Shown: positions 19,113 to 28,397, counted from the first letter of the stretch. The stretch: DNA of 64,000 nt from Paenibacillus lemnae (GCF_012933385.1 NZ_JABBPN010000012.1:78277-142276), one strand, 5' to 3'. A program made the numbers and translations. The notes: generated by a model not told the origin, from the sequence alone.

Positions 19113-19955
19113 TTATGCTGTGTCAGACGTACCCTCTGTCTGATTCTGTGCAAGATTATTGTTCCACCGTTTGATAGACAGAGAAGCCTGTGGATCGGCA
19201 GATCTGAGAAGAACTTTAAATCTGGCTATCTCCAGGACATGAACTTTAAAGTTCAATATCTGTCTCTGTTCAAGTGAAGCAGAAGGGACTGTGTTTTTAT
19301 CCTGATCCTGATCTTGAATGGCACTTACGCCAAGGAACTGTTCCAGCGCGTCTTGAACAAACTGGGAATGAGCAGTCTGTACGGATGCCTCGAAATGCAA
19401 AGAGAATCCTGATACGGCAAACCGAGCTGATTCCAGAGCCAGCAGACAAGCAACTGCAGAATATAAAGCCTGTTCCAAGCTCAGCAGTAACCCGGCCAAC
19501 GACAGCAGCACAAGATTGACGATTATGACGGTTCCCCGAAGCCGCAGGTGGTTCAAGGCAGCAAGCACGGCCCCAGGAAGGTTAAAGGACTGAAGCATAT
19601 CCAGAACAGCGCCGTGGCGGATGCCGATGCCTATTCCTAAACCGAGCATTACCCCTCCTATTGCCGCAGCACCTGCAGAGGCTTCGAGCAATGCAGGTAG
19701 AGGATGAAACAGCAGTGAGCAGCCGCTGAACACAACAAGGCCTACAATGGCAACAGCATGCTGCTGCTGTTGTACGGTACGCTGCAGCAGAATCATAAGC
19801 GGCAAATTCAGCATCAAAAGGAATAACCCGGTCTGGACACCCGTAATTTGCGATGCCAGAGCGGACACCCCGGTCATTCCTCCAGCGATAAAGCCGTTTG
19901 GAACGAGAAACATATCCAACCCGAAAGCGGCGATCATAGAACCAAGGACTGTCAT
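19113..19955 (-). CDS. YitT-family membrane protein (DUF161 + DUF2179-like tail)
   Basis: 280 residues. The N-terminal motif AAFGLDMFLVPNGFIAGGMTG and about five hydrophobic segments (to about residue 190) are typical of the YitT family. The C-terminal ~90 residues would be the soluble domain, but here they are divergent and include QDQDQDKN. Function of the family is unknown. The ATG has only a weak upstream AGCGG. The reading frame stays open upstream with SYRKRLI in front, which resembles other YitT N-termini, so the true start could be a non-ATG codon overlapping the preceding gene. Last gene of the minus-strand khtTU unit, 53 bases after khtU. Confidence 0.75.
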   Translation of the reverse strand: MTVLGSMIAAFGLDMFLVPNGFIAGGMTGVSALASQITGVQTGLFLLMLNLPLMILLQRTVQQQQHAVAIVGLVVFSGCSLLFHPLPALLEASAGAAAIGGVMLGLGIGIGIRHGAVLDMLQSFNLPGAVLAALNHLRLRGTVIIVNLVLLSLAGLLLSLEQALYSAVACLLALESARFAVSGFSLHFEASVQTAHSQFVQDALEQFLGVSAIQDQDQDKNTVPSASLEQRQILNFKVHVLEIARFKVLLRSADPQASLSIKRWNNNLAQNQTEGTSDTA

Positions 19956-20008
19956 GATCAGCCGCTTACGGTATGAACTGCTGCTTATGCGCAGAGGTGA
20001 GAAGATGA

Positions 20009-21250
20009 TCAGCTGTGATCCTCGTTGAGGATAATAGGGTCCGCTTTCTTCTTGCTTTTACTGTCTTTAAATTTGAAAATCCGATTGAGGAAATTATAAA
20101 CATGCTTGGATTCTTTAGTTAATAAAGGTCCCAGGATAGCCAGGATGAGTACATATAGTGCCGCAAAAGGCTGGATGATGGTCATCAAGCCGCCGGCTTT
20201 ACCGAGATTCGCGAGAATAATGGAGAACTCACCGCGAGAAACGATGGTCAAACCGATGTTCGACGATGCCTTGGAAGACAATCCTGCGCTTCGTCCGGCA
20301 AGCATTCCTGCCGTGTAGTTACCAATCAAGGTAATGATGACCGCAATCAGGGACAGCCAGATCGCTCCGCCGAGTGCAAGCGGGTCAATGGTTAATCCGA
20401 AGCTGAAGAAGAATATAGCACCAAAGAAATCCCGGAATGGCAGAATCAGATGTTCAATCCGCTTGGCATGTTCCGTTTCCGCGAGAACCAAACCAAGCAG
20501 CAGTGCACCAATGGCTTCCGCTACGTGAATCGTCTCCGAGAAACCGGCCAGCAGGAACAGTGCTCCAAATATAACGAGTGAAAACAATTCATTGGACCTG
20601 ATATTCAGCAGCCGGTTCAGCAATGGTACAGCCTGGCGTCCTACAATGAGCACAACCAGCATGAAGCCCAATGCGATAACAGCAGACAGCAGAACCCCTC
20701 CGATTGAGGACGAGCCGCTTAATACGAGTCCGGACAGGATGGAGATATACACGGCCAGAAACACATCTTCAAACATAATGATTCCTAGAATCATCTCGGT
20801 TTCTGCATTGGCCGTACGCTTCAGATCGACGAGCACCTTGGCAACAATAGCACTGGAGGATATCGTTGTAATACCCGCTATAACAAGCGTTTCAGCAGTA
20901 GGGTAACCAGCAAGAAATCCGAGCAGCAAACCTAAGGTGAAGTTGATTCCAATATAAATGGTGCCTCCGACGGCGATGGATCGCCCGGATTTGATTAGCC
21001 GGCCCACTGAAAATTCAAGACCGAGATAGAAGAGCAGGAACAGTACGCCGATTCGTCCCATGAATTCAATAAGGGGCGCGCTTTCGATGAATCGAAAGTC
21101 AAAATGCCACCACTGCATAGCATGAGGACCAACCGCCATACCGACTAGAATATAAAAAGGGATAACAGAGAAACGCAGCTTGGAAGAGATTAAACCTGCC
21201 GCTGCAATCAAAGCGATCGCAAGGCCTACTTCAAATACAAGATGGTTCAT
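20009..21250 (-). CDS. khtU: K+(NH4+)/H+ antiporter membrane subunit, CPA2 family
   Basis: 413 residues from the ATG before NHLVFEVGLAIAL, 4 bases after the khtT stop. About 12 hydrophobic segments are present, with CPA2 motifs (IPFYILVGMAVGP, ISSSAIVAKVLVDL, EAIGALLLGLVLAETEHA, VSRGEFSIILANLG). The tail is short, basic and acidic (KFKDSKSKKKADP). With KhtT it forms the KhtTU system that exports K+ or ammonium at alkaline pH; in B. subtilis KhtT responds to c-di-AMP. An in-frame start 6 codons upstream overlaps khtT and is less likely. It follows khtT on the same minus-strand transcript. Confidence 0.9.
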   Translation of the reverse strand: MNHLVFEVGLAIALIAAAGLISSKLRFSVIPFYILVGMAVGPHAMQWWHFDFRFIESAPLIEFMGRIGVLFLLFYLGLEFSVGRLIKSGRSIAVGGTIYIGINFTLGLLLGFLAGYPTAETLVIAGITTISSSAIVAKVLVDLKRTANAETEMILGIIMFEDVFLAVYISILSGLVLSGSSSIGGVLLSAVIALGFMLVVLIVGRQAVPLLNRLLNIRSNELFSLVIFGALFLLAGFSETIHVAEAIGALLLGLVLAETEHAKRIEHLILPFRDFFGAIFFFSFGLTIDPLALGGAIWLSLIAVIITLIGNYTAGMLAGRSAGLSSKASSNIGLTIVSRGEFSIILANLGKAGGLMTIIQPFAALYVLILAILGPLLTKESKHVYNFLNRIFKFKDSKSKKKADPIILNEDHS

Positions 21251-21254
21251 GTAC

Positions 21255-21749
21255 TCAACCACTTCCATTCAGTAGAATTTGTTTGAATAACCGCTGCTGC
21301 TGGCGCTCTCCTGCAACCACGACCGTCGAGCCTGGTGTAATGATGACCCCTGGGCCTGGATTAATTTGTTTGCCTTGATTCTTCTCTACAACTGCAATAA
21401 TGGTGGCGCCTGAGGTTTGCCGCACATCAAGCTGACCGATGGATTTTCCAGCACCGTAGTAGTTCGGCTCGATATGATACCATTCGATGATCAGCTCATC
21501 AAGGGCGATATCGATAGTTTCCAGCGCTTTTGGTTTGTACGTCAGACCGCCGACAATGGCTGCTAGCTGCCTGGCTTCATCATCGTCCATCGAGATCATG
21601 GAGACGCTCTCTTCGGCATCATCGTAACTGAAGTGATAAATTTCGCGTCTACCATCATCGTGAATGATAACAACGGCTTTGTCTCCGCCACGAGTCTCAA
21701 TGACAAACTTTTTACCGATTCCCGGCAGATCACTTTCTCTTACATGCAT
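21255..21749 (-). CDS. khtT: RCK_C-domain regulator of the K+/H+ antiporter
   Basis: 164 residues starting MHVRESDLPGIGKKF, with AGGAGGT 8 bases upstream; the open frame extends 8 codons further without support. An N-terminal domain (about 1-65; KFVIETRGGDKAVVIIHDDG) and a C-terminal TrkA-C/RCK_C domain (about 75-160; TIDIALDELIIEW, GATIIAVVEKNQ, PGPGVIITPGSTVVVAG) match KhtT. RCK_C domains bind c-di-AMP in this family. It is a peripheral cytosolic subunit gating KhtU, encoded just downstream. Confidence 0.9.
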   Translation of the reverse strand: MHVRESDLPGIGKKFVIETRGGDKAVVIIHDDGRREIYHFSYDDAEESVSMISMDDDEARQLAAIVGGLTYKPKALETIDIALDELIIEWYHIEPNYYGAGKSIGQLDVRQTSGATIIAVVEKNQGKQINPGPGVIITPGSTVVVAGERQQQRLFKQILLNGSG

Positions 21750-21796
21750 AAATAAAATACCTCCTGGAGTCATCTGAGTTTCTGTATGATGTGATT

Positions 21797-22180
21797 TTAA
21801 ATTGCGTTATTCAGTGGGGAGGAACTGGAACGGCTCACAAAAAGAGAGGTGAACTTAATAGGGAACAGGCATTGAAGTTTTAGCTGCAGCAAGAAAATGG
21901 GTCGATATGAAAATCGGGGCTTTGGAACAAACAGTATAGCCGCCGCAGCTGTAAATAATATGAGTATCACAGATTTAATCGTTGAAAAAAGCTTGGAAGT
22001 GGAGTGTGATTTTTTCAGAAAAGCTGCTGCTTTTACATGTTTGGTAGATTCAGATAAGAATCGTTCCGAACTATTCTCGTAACCGTATGGATGATCAACA
22101 GGGATGTATAGGGAAAATGCCACGATAATGAGCATAGCAACCGTTGTTAGTTTCCGAAAAAAGTTGTAAATCAGCTTCAA
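21797..22180 (-). CDS. Small membrane protein of unknown function upstream of khtTU
   Basis: 127 residues if it starts at TTG 22180, which has GGGGGTGG 7-8 bases ahead; the ATG 9 codons upstream has none. Two hydrophobic segments (about 8-25, VAMLIIVAFSLYI; about 68-90, ILILFTAAAAILFV) flank a polar loop with DHPYGYENSSERF. The C-terminal ~40 residues are basic. No family is recognised. It sits 47 bases before khtT on the same strand, behind a SigA-like promoter with a dyad, so it probably heads the khtTU transcript. Confidence 0.6.
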   Translation of the reverse strand: MKLIYNFFRKLTTVAMLIIVAFSLYIPVDHPYGYENSSERFLSESTKHVKAAAFLKKSHSTSKLFSTIKSVILILFTAAAAILFVPKPRFSYRPIFLLQLKLQCLFPIKFTSLFVSRSSSSPLNNAI

Positions 22181-22219
22181 CGTGGTTCCACCCCCTTCAT
22201 ACTGCATTTCATTTGTTTC

Positions 22220-22259
22220 ATCATAACATAAAATGAATCGTTCTCAAAACGAGAACGAT
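22220..22259 (-). promoter_or_regulatory. SigA-like promoter with overlapping 9-bp dyad, upstream of khtTU unit
   Basis: On the minus strand TTGAGA (22247-22242), 16 bases, TATGAT (22225-22220). A perfect inverted repeat, ATCGTTCTC-N5-GAGAACGAT (22237-22259), covers the -35, as a repressor site would. No known operator consensus is matched. Confidence 0.55.
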
Positions 22260-22288
22260 AAAAAAACCTGGAGCTGTCAGCTCCAGGT
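22260..22288 (-). terminator. Terminator of the small hydrophilic protein gene
   Basis: ACCTGGAGCT and AGCTCCAGGT form a perfect 10-bp stem with a 3-base loop; the minus strand then has seven T. Confidence 0.88.
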
Positions 22289-22293
22289 CAAGT

Positions 22294-22506
22294 TTACTTC
22301 TCGTCAGGCAAGTTACCAGGTGATCGATCCACGTTTTCATTGCTTGGGTTATGTTTTTGCTTCAGTTTCTCATCATCTTTGTTTTCCAAAATGCCGGTCA
22401 CTACATCGTCAAGCATATCCGTTGATGCGTGATCCTGACGGTCCGGCTCAGGGATGGGATCAACTCCCGGAAAACGATCTTCATGATCTGTTTTTTTCTT
22501 ATCCAT
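22294..22506 (-). CDS. Small hydrophilic protein of unknown function
   Basis: 70 residues, almost all charged or polar (starts MDKKKTDHEDRF, contains LDDVVTGILENKDDEKL, ends GNLPDEK), with no hydrophobic segment and no cysteine. AAAGGA lies about 10 bases ahead of the ATG, and a perfect terminator stands directly after the stop, so it is a convincing single-gene unit. The composition suggests a disordered or small acidic protein; no function is claimed. Confidence 0.7.
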   Translation of the reverse strand: MDKKKTDHEDRFPGVDPIPEPDRQDHASTDMLDDVVTGILENKDDEKLKQKHNPSNENVDRSPGNLPDEK

Positions 22507-22627
22507 ATGGTCTCATTCCTTTCCTATCTAGTTTGCAGCTTCAAGTCACGGTATATGTAACGAATAAACATGAAGAGGAGCTGTGAATCAGATTATAGAC
22601 AGGAGCAGAGGTGTAAAGAAACCAGGT

Positions 22628-24943
22628 TTACCCGCTAGTCTCGCGATACTTACTGCGAAACTGCCCGGGCGTCATCCCTTCAAGTTTCCGAAAAGAACGA
22701 ATAAAATTCTGTGAGTTGTTGTAGGTTAACTTTTCGGCAATATCTTTGACGGGCATGTCGGTCTCTCGAAGCCATTTTTTGGACATGTTTAAACGGTATT
22801 GGGTCAGGTACTCACTAAACGACATGTTCGTTTCCTTCTTGAAGACACTGCTCAAATAGAAATTATTGTAGTGAAGCCGGGCTGCACATTCCTCCAGCGT
22901 AATGTTCCGGTCGTATTCGCTGCGTATGATTTCAATGATCTGCTCGGACAAGTTTTGATATTGAGAGTCCTGCCGGTCACGGAATACGCATATCATCGGC
23001 CTGATAATACGGGTTTTAAACCAGATTTCAATATCTGCACTGACATACAGCTGGAGCAGTTCTTCAACGAGAGAACTGTCTCTAATATTAACCTGATCCA
23101 GAGAAATGCCAGTTTCCTGCATAACAATCATAAGATCATTCAACAGGCGGACGAGAGAGATTTGATATTCCTGCGGCGTTCGTTCTTTTTGGAAAACTTC
23201 AGCCATCCACTGTTTGAGCAAATCCATTGCCCGATCCTCTTCAGCCAGCTTGATGGCGTCGATCAGCTCGTTCTCAAGCTGAGCAGGGTAAAAGTAGACA
23301 CGGGTATGCTTGCCAAAGTTCAAGTTGTAGTACGGAATGACGACACCAGTACCCAGGATCAGGCGGTGCTTCAGGGCTTCGAGCCCCTCATGGTAGGCTC
23401 TTGAGGCATTGTGAATATGTTTGAATGGAAGACTGATGCCAATGCTGACGTCCAAATCCAGGAAAGAATTGGTCGTACTCTGGATTTCTTCCGACAGCTT
23501 ATAAAGGTAGTCATTGAATTCCTCTGGAGTGACATCGCCCCGTCCGACAAGGGTAATCTGAGTCTGATCCAGAATGACCGATGGCAGACGCTGCTCCGTG
23601 GGAATCATTTCTTCAATAATATTATGGATCGCAAACAGCAGGAGTTCATGATCGCCAGAATCATAGCGGGTATCTTCCAGCATATCGATCTGAAGTGTAA
23701 ACACGGCCATATGATTCCAGCCAGAAATTTGTTCAGCATAGCCCAGCAGCTCTATACGTTCCACAATCTCACCGGGCGGAATTTTGCCAAGCAGCAAATT
23801 GCTGAGAAAAAAAGTGCGTATCTGCCTGCTGCTTTGATGGAGCTCGTAGCTGAGCTTTTTGTTGGACGCGAACATATCACGGATATGTTCATCGATAATT
23901 TGCAGTTCATTTTTGTTATTGGCCGTGATCTCTGGAAGGCGGTCCGCAATATTCTGAAACATATCCCGGATGGGAGAGTACATTCTGCGGCTGCCGAGCC
24001 ATACAAACATGACACCGACACCGATAATAATCAGACAGACGTAAAAGGTGAACCAGCCGATGGATCGGGAATCCTTGGTGACTGCAGATACCTCTGTAAA
24101 TGAAGCGTAAATCCAGCCGTTGAATTCGGACTTTACATAGGTTATAGATATGGGTTCATTATCGATCTGGGTTTCAAACTGTCCGCTTCTCGCTTGAAAG
24201 CGATCCAAATCGCCGAGATTTACAAAACCGGACTCTGCTAGAGGCTGTCCCAGCTTGCTGTGGTCGGGGTGGGCTACAATTCGAAATTCCGAGTCCAGGA
24301 TCATCGTATCACTGGAACTGGATGCATCCTTCAGCATCGCTCCCAGACTGCAGCTGGGGATCGTCGCTATAGCGGCTCCTCTTGCCGGAGCCCCTGACAA
24401 AGGCATTTTCTTCACCAAAGCAACTGTAAATGGACAGGCGTAGCTCGTCGTATCACTGGAACCCAGTGACTCGGTCGGGATGAGGGTCCAGCTGGACATG
24501 GCAGCACCACTCATGATGTTAAGCATCTCTTGTTTGGAAGCGTATTCATTAAAAGAGTACATCCCCCGGTTATTTATGATCCAATTTGATTCGGGATTGG
24601 CCAGAATGACATCGGTGACTTTCGTATCCGGAGATTGCAGAAGACTCACCTCATTACGAAGCTGGTTGTACAGTTCAAAATCATAAAATGTCAGAGGGCG
24701 GTAAAGAGCATCCTGCAGCATATTGGAATTGATGACATAATTTAAAGTATAGTCTACGGTTCGCAAAACCTGCTCCATCTTGCTGTTTATTTGATTCATG
24801 ATCTGAATATTCCCGTTATTGACATGCTGCTGCACAGCCGCTGAAGACTTCAGGAAAGAGAAGAATCCAAGGGCCAGAAGAGGGAGGATGCAAATCACAC
24901 AACCGAACATAATCATTTTGGTGAAAAAACTATTTGTTTGCAA
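22628..24943 (-). CDS. Membrane-bound AraC-type sensor-regulator of the oligosaccharide importer
   Basis: 771 residues from TTG 24943 (AAGGTG about 7 bases upstream). A transmembrane segment (about 9-30) precedes an extracellular sensor region (about 32-290, Cache-like), a second transmembrane segment (about 292-315; FYVCLIIIGVGVMFVWLGS), a cytosolic linker, and a C-terminal AraC HTH pair (about 670-771; LEECAARLHYNNFYLSSVFKKE, DIAEKLTYNNSQNFIRSFRKL). Such one-component membrane regulators are common beside LplABC-type transporters in Paenibacillus. It is divergent from the tandem binding-protein genes and probably activates them when sugar is bound outside; a 15-base motif shared by both binding-protein promoters is a candidate site. 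Confidence 0.88.
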   Translation of the reverse strand: MQTNSFFTKMIMFGCVICILPLLALGFFSFLKSSAAVQQHVNNGNIQIMNQINSKMEQVLRTVDYTLNYVINSNMLQDALYRPLTFYDFELYNQLRNEVSLLQSPDTKVTDVILANPESNWIINNRGMYSFNEYASKQEMLNIMSGAAMSSWTLIPTESLGSSDTTSYACPFTVALVKKMPLSGAPARGAAIATIPSCSLGAMLKDASSSSDTMILDSEFRIVAHPDHSKLGQPLAESGFVNLGDLDRFQARSGQFETQIDNEPISITYVKSEFNGWIYASFTEVSAVTKDSRSIGWFTFYVCLIIIGVGVMFVWLGSRRMYSPIRDMFQNIADRLPEITANNKNELQIIDEHIRDMFASNKKLSYELHQSSRQIRTFFLSNLLLGKIPPGEIVERIELLGYAEQISGWNHMAVFTLQIDMLEDTRYDSGDHELLLFAIHNIIEEMIPTEQRLPSVILDQTQITLVGRGDVTPEEFNDYLYKLSEEIQSTTNSFLDLDVSIGISLPFKHIHNASRAYHEGLEALKHRLILGTGVVIPYYNLNFGKHTRVYFYPAQLENELIDAIKLAEEDRAMDLLKQWMAEVFQKERTPQEYQISLVRLLNDLMIVMQETGISLDQVNIRDSSLVEELLQLYVSADIEIWFKTRIIRPMICVFRDRQDSQYQNLSEQIIEIIRSEYDRNITLEECAARLHYNNFYLSSVFKKETNMSFSEYLTQYRLNMSKKWLRETDMPVKDIAEKLTYNNSQNFIRSFRKLEGMTPGQFRSKYRETSG

Positions 24944-25026
24944 ATGTACACCTTCTTCTCTGATCTGTGTGTATAATCATTCTATGAGCTGAGCTCTACT
25001 TGTTCAATAATCATTTCAATTGAAAT

Positions 25027-25041
25027 AATCCTGAGATAAGA
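25027..25041 (+). promoter_or_regulatory. Shared motif, copy 1, upstream of first binding-protein gene
   Basis: AATCCTGAGATAAGA, 49 bases before the start. It matches copy 2 at 26674-26688 in 14 of 15 positions. It could be a regulator site or part of a promoter; the GATAAGA part resembles a -10 region. Confidence 0.4.
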
Positions 25042-25089
25042 ATGTTTTATTAAACTGCTTAAAAAGCGTATAGATATGGGGGAACAAGA

Positions 25090-26607
25090 TTGAAGAGTAC
25101 GTACCGTCTTTCTCGTATGATAATCCTGTTTATTTTGTTTTCGCTTTCGATGGGCTGTAGTCCTGCAGCCAAAGACAGGATTGCGGACGATTCCTGGACA
25201 AGAATTTCCATGATGGCCAATCTGCATACAGCTCAGGTTCCGGCAGAGACGATCGAGCTGCTGCTGGAGGAGAAAACAAATACCCGTCTTGATATCCAAT
25301 GGATTCCGGATGGAAGCTATGATGCGAAGATGTATGCTTCACTTGCCACCGGCACACTTCCGAAAGCGCTTTATTTGAAAAATGCAGCATCGTTCTCCTC
25401 TATGATTAGCGAAATACGCAGCGGTTTGTTCTGGGAGATCGGCCCTTACCTGGACTCATTTCCTAATTTGAGCCTGCTGAAGCAGGAAGTGCTTGATAAT
25501 ATCAGGGTAGACGGAAAGTTGTATGCTCTGTACCAAGAGAGGGCCTTGGCCCGGCAGGGCGTGATTTATCGAAAGGATTGGGCGGATAAGCTGGGACTGG
25601 GACCTCCGGAAACACTGGAAGATCTGTATATGATGCTGAAAAAGTTTACCCTGGAAGATCCTGATGGCAACGGCAGAAACGATACCATCGGATTAACAGA
25701 CAGGAGCGATCTCATATACGGTGCCTTTAAGAGTATCGCATCTTATCATGGGGTGCCTAATGAATGGGGCTTTGTGGAGGATGTCGGAACAATAAAACTG
25801 AAACCGGAATTTATGTTTCAGGAATTTAAGGATACGCTTGATTTTTTCCGGCGTCTGCATGAAGAAGGCCTGATTAACAAGGATTTTCCGGTTACAAGCA
25901 AAGCCGACCAGCAGGAGCTGTTAATTCAAGGGAAGGCGGGTGTATACATCGGAGCGATGGGAGACGTCGTTTCACTGGAAGCGAGGCTTCAGGAGGTAAA
26001 TCCGGATGCATCCCTGGATGTGCATAATCGTGTGAATGGTCCCAAGGGACCAAAGATTTGGGCTTCCTCAGGTTATGGAACCGTCGTTCTGTTTCCGAAG
26101 TCAGCCATTTCGACTGAAGAAGAGCTGCTGAAAATTCTGGAATTTTATGATCAGCTGATGTCCCCGGAAGCCGCGAACCTGATCTACTGGGGTTTGGAGG
26201 ACACTCATTATAAGGTTGTGGATGGAAAGGCAGCAACGCTGGGAACTCATAATCAGAAGGATAAAGACGTTAAGCCTTATCAGGCGTTAATGGTTGGCGG
26301 CTTCAGCACGATACCGAATATGCTGGTCCCCTATTATAATCTGGAAGTCAAGGAGAAAGCAGAGCGCCTCATTGTGGACAATGAACAATTTCTTGTTTAT
26401 GATCCCACCGTGTCACTGACTTCGGAAACCTTTAACATCAAGGGCAACCGAATCATGGAAAGCATTCACTCCGCTGTATACAAATATATTTTGGGCATGA
26501 TTGACGAGGAGGGCTTTGACCGCGCTGTCGAGGTATGGCTTAAGGAAGGCGGACAGCAGATCATTCATGAATTTAATGCTTCTTATTTAAAAAAACAGGC
26601 ACATTAA
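25090..26607 (+). CDS. ABC importer oligosaccharide-binding lipoprotein (first of tandem pair)
   Basis: 505 residues. A lipoprotein signal with lipobox LSMGC at about residue 23 anchors it outside the membrane. The rest is a family-1-type extracellular binding protein of the LplA group, with MMANLHTAQVP, YRKDWADKLGLG, and the calcium-loop-like DPDGNGRNDTIGLTDRSD. Start is TTG with GGGGGAA 7 bases upstream. It resembles the next protein closely (roughly half identical by eye) yet has its own terminator, so the two are expressed separately. Divergent from the AraC-type regulator. Substrate is probably an arabinose- or xylose-containing oligosaccharide, judging from the GH43 gene downstream. Confidence 0.88.
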   Translation: MKSTYRLSRMIILFILFSLSMGCSPAAKDRIADDSWTRISMMANLHTAQVPAETIELLLEEKTNTRLDIQWIPDGSYDAKMYASLATGTLPKALYLKNAASFSSMISEIRSGLFWEIGPYLDSFPNLSLLKQEVLDNIRVDGKLYALYQERALARQGVIYRKDWADKLGLGPPETLEDLYMMLKKFTLEDPDGNGRNDTIGLTDRSDLIYGAFKSIASYHGVPNEWGFVEDVGTIKLKPEFMFQEFKDTLDFFRRLHEEGLINKDFPVTSKADQQELLIQGKAGVYIGAMGDVVSLEARLQEVNPDASLDVHNRVNGPKGPKIWASSGYGTVVLFPKSAISTEEELLKILEFYDQLMSPEAANLIYWGLEDTHYKVVDGKAATLGTHNQKDKDVKPYQALMVGGFSTIPNMLVPYYNLEVKEKAERLIVDNEQFLVYDPTVSLTSETFNIKGNRIMESIHSAVYKYILGMIDEEGFDRAVEVWLKEGGQQIIHEFNASYLKKQAH

Positions 26608-26641
26608 AACCGGGATCCGCAGCAGCGGATCCCGGTTTTTT
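26608..26641 (+). terminator. Terminator between the two binding-protein genes
   Basis: ACCGGGATCCGC-AGCA-GCGGATCCCGGT is a perfect 12-bp stem followed by TTTTT. Confidence 0.9.
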
Positions 26642-26673
26642 GTCATCTGTTCCAGTATTTCTGAATACATCAC

Positions 26674-26688
26674 AATCCTCAGATAAGA
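26674..26688 (+). promoter_or_regulatory. Shared motif, copy 2, upstream of second binding-protein gene
   Basis: AATCCTCAGATAAGA, 14 of 15 identical to 25027-25041, in the 219-base gap after the terminator and 138 bases before the next start. The rest of this gap shows no other clear signal. Confidence 0.4.
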
Positions 26689-26826
26689 TAGAGGCCGTTA
26701 AACATAGTAATACTGCGCCTTCTGGCGTCTCATCCAATCCCATGATTATGTACGTACCGGCATAAACTCGATTACGCTGAGCATGCAGTTAGCCATATCC
26801 ATTAAAAAAAACGGAGGTCAGAAATT

Positions 26827-28374
26827 ATGAAAAAAACAAAAGCCGGTTCCATACTGGCAGTTGTAACCGCATTCACGCTGCTGGCAGGCTGCGGCGGAAA
26901 TGAAGCCGGAGGAACAACCGGAGGTTCAAACGGAGGTTCAGGATCAGAAAAACCGGCACAGGCTGCGGAGACGAACAAACCCACCAAAATTTCCATCATG
27001 GCAAACCTCCATACTGCTGAAGTTCCTTCTGACATGATCGAGAAAATGATTGAAGAAAAAACGAATACCGAACTTGATATCCAGTGGGTGCCGGACGGGA
27101 CTTACGATGAGAAAGTAAACGCTTCTTTTGCAACAGGCACGCTGCCACAGGTAACTTATCTGAAAAATGCAGCCTCTCTGATCAACATGAGGGATGCGAT
27201 CCGCAATGAGCAGTTTTGGGAAGTTGGACATCTTCTGAAAGATTATCCGAATCTGAACCGGCTGAAACCCGAAGTGCTGAAGAATACAGCGGTTGATGGT
27301 AAGATATATGCCGTTTACCGTGAGGTTCCTTTGTCCCGCCAGGGAATGATTTACCGTAAAGACTGGGCTGACAAGTTGGGCATAAAATCGCCGACTACTG
27401 TGGATGAGTTCTACGACATGCTGAAGCAGTTTAAAGAAAAGGATCCTGACGGAAATGGAAAAGATGACACGATGGGCCTGACAGACCGCAGCGATCTTGT
27501 ATATGGTGCCTTTAAAACGGTCAGCTCCTGGTTCGGTACACCGAATAACTGGGGCGAACAGGACGGCAAGCTGATGCCGGAATTTATGTTCCCGGAATAT
27601 ATGGACACGATGAAGTTTTTTCAAAAGCTCCATAAGGAAGGTTTGATCAATCAGGACTTCCCGGTTACGAGCAAGACGGACCAGCAGAACCTGTTTACGA
27701 CCGGCAAAGCCGGAGTTTACATCGGTTCCATGGCTGACGTCTCCAGTCTGGAGCCGAAGGTGCTAGAGGTAAATGCCGATGCAGTCCTTGATGTCCAGAA
27801 TAAAGTGGTAAACGGTTCTGCTGAATACGGTGTTTGGTCCGTTCCGGGTTACGGTTCGGTGACTCTGTTCCCGAAAAGCGCAATTAAAAATGAAGAAGAA
27901 CTAAAAGGTGTCCTGAGCTTTATGGATCAGCTGATGAGCACGGAAATCGGGAACTTAATGTATTGGGGTGTGGAGGGACAGCATCATCAGATGGAAGAAG
28001 GAAAAGTTGTTCCGTCCACGGATACTAAATTAACCGACCGTGAAGTGAAACCGTATCAGGCCATGCAGGTCGGCGGGCCGCTGACCATTGAAGGCTTCCT
28101 TGAGCCTAAGCATCTGTCTCCAGTAAAAGCGAAAGCAGAAGAAATGATCGTAGAAAATAATGATTATTTGATTGAAGATCCGACAGCGCCGCTGGAATCG
28201 GTCACGTTTAACCAAAAAGGGGTTCAGCTTCAGGAAATGATCAAGGACGCTACCTACAACTTTATGCTTGGAAAACTGGACGACGCAGGGTTTCAGGCAG
28301 CGGTGGATAACTGGCTGAGCAGCGGCGGACAGCAGATTATCGATGAGTATAATCAAGCGAAACAGGCTCAATAA
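26827..28374 (+). CDS. ABC importer oligosaccharide-binding lipoprotein (second of tandem pair)
   Basis: 515 residues with signal and lipobox LLAGC at residues ~18-22, then a Gly-rich linker (GGTTGGSNGGSGSE) typical of mature lipoproteins. LplA-type binding domain with IMANLHTAEVP, YRKDWADKLGIK and the loop DPDGNGKDDTMGLTDRSD. GGAGGT lies 10 bases upstream of the ATG. Permease genes follow on the same strand, so this is the likely partner of the two permeases; the paralogue upstream may supply a second specificity. A long intercistronic hairpin follows the stop, as often seen where the binding protein must be made in excess. Confidence 0.9.
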   Translation: MKKTKAGSILAVVTAFTLLAGCGGNEAGGTTGGSNGGSGSEKPAQAAETNKPTKISIMANLHTAEVPSDMIEKMIEEKTNTELDIQWVPDGTYDEKVNASFATGTLPQVTYLKNAASLINMRDAIRNEQFWEVGHLLKDYPNLNRLKPEVLKNTAVDGKIYAVYREVPLSRQGMIYRKDWADKLGIKSPTTVDEFYDMLKQFKEKDPDGNGKDDTMGLTDRSDLVYGAFKTVSSWFGTPNNWGEQDGKLMPEFMFPEYMDTMKFFQKLHKEGLINQDFPVTSKTDQQNLFTTGKAGVYIGSMADVSSLEPKVLEVNADAVLDVQNKVVNGSAEYGVWSVPGYGSVTLFPKSAIKNEEELKGVLSFMDQLMSTEIGNLMYWGVEGQHHQMEEGKVVPSTDTKLTDREVKPYQAMQVGGPLTIEGFLEPKHLSPVKAKAEEMIVENNDYLIEDPTAPLESVTFNQKGVQLQEMIKDATYNFMLGKLDDAGFQAAVDNWLSSGGQQIIDEYNQAKQAQ

Positions 28375-28397
28375 CAGCATGGTGTTCCATGCCCGTT

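Noticed and set aside
22799..24103. Two long plus-strand open frames opposite the AraC-type regulator
   Set aside because: They lack ribosome binding sites and recognisable motifs; the minus-strand gene explains the region.
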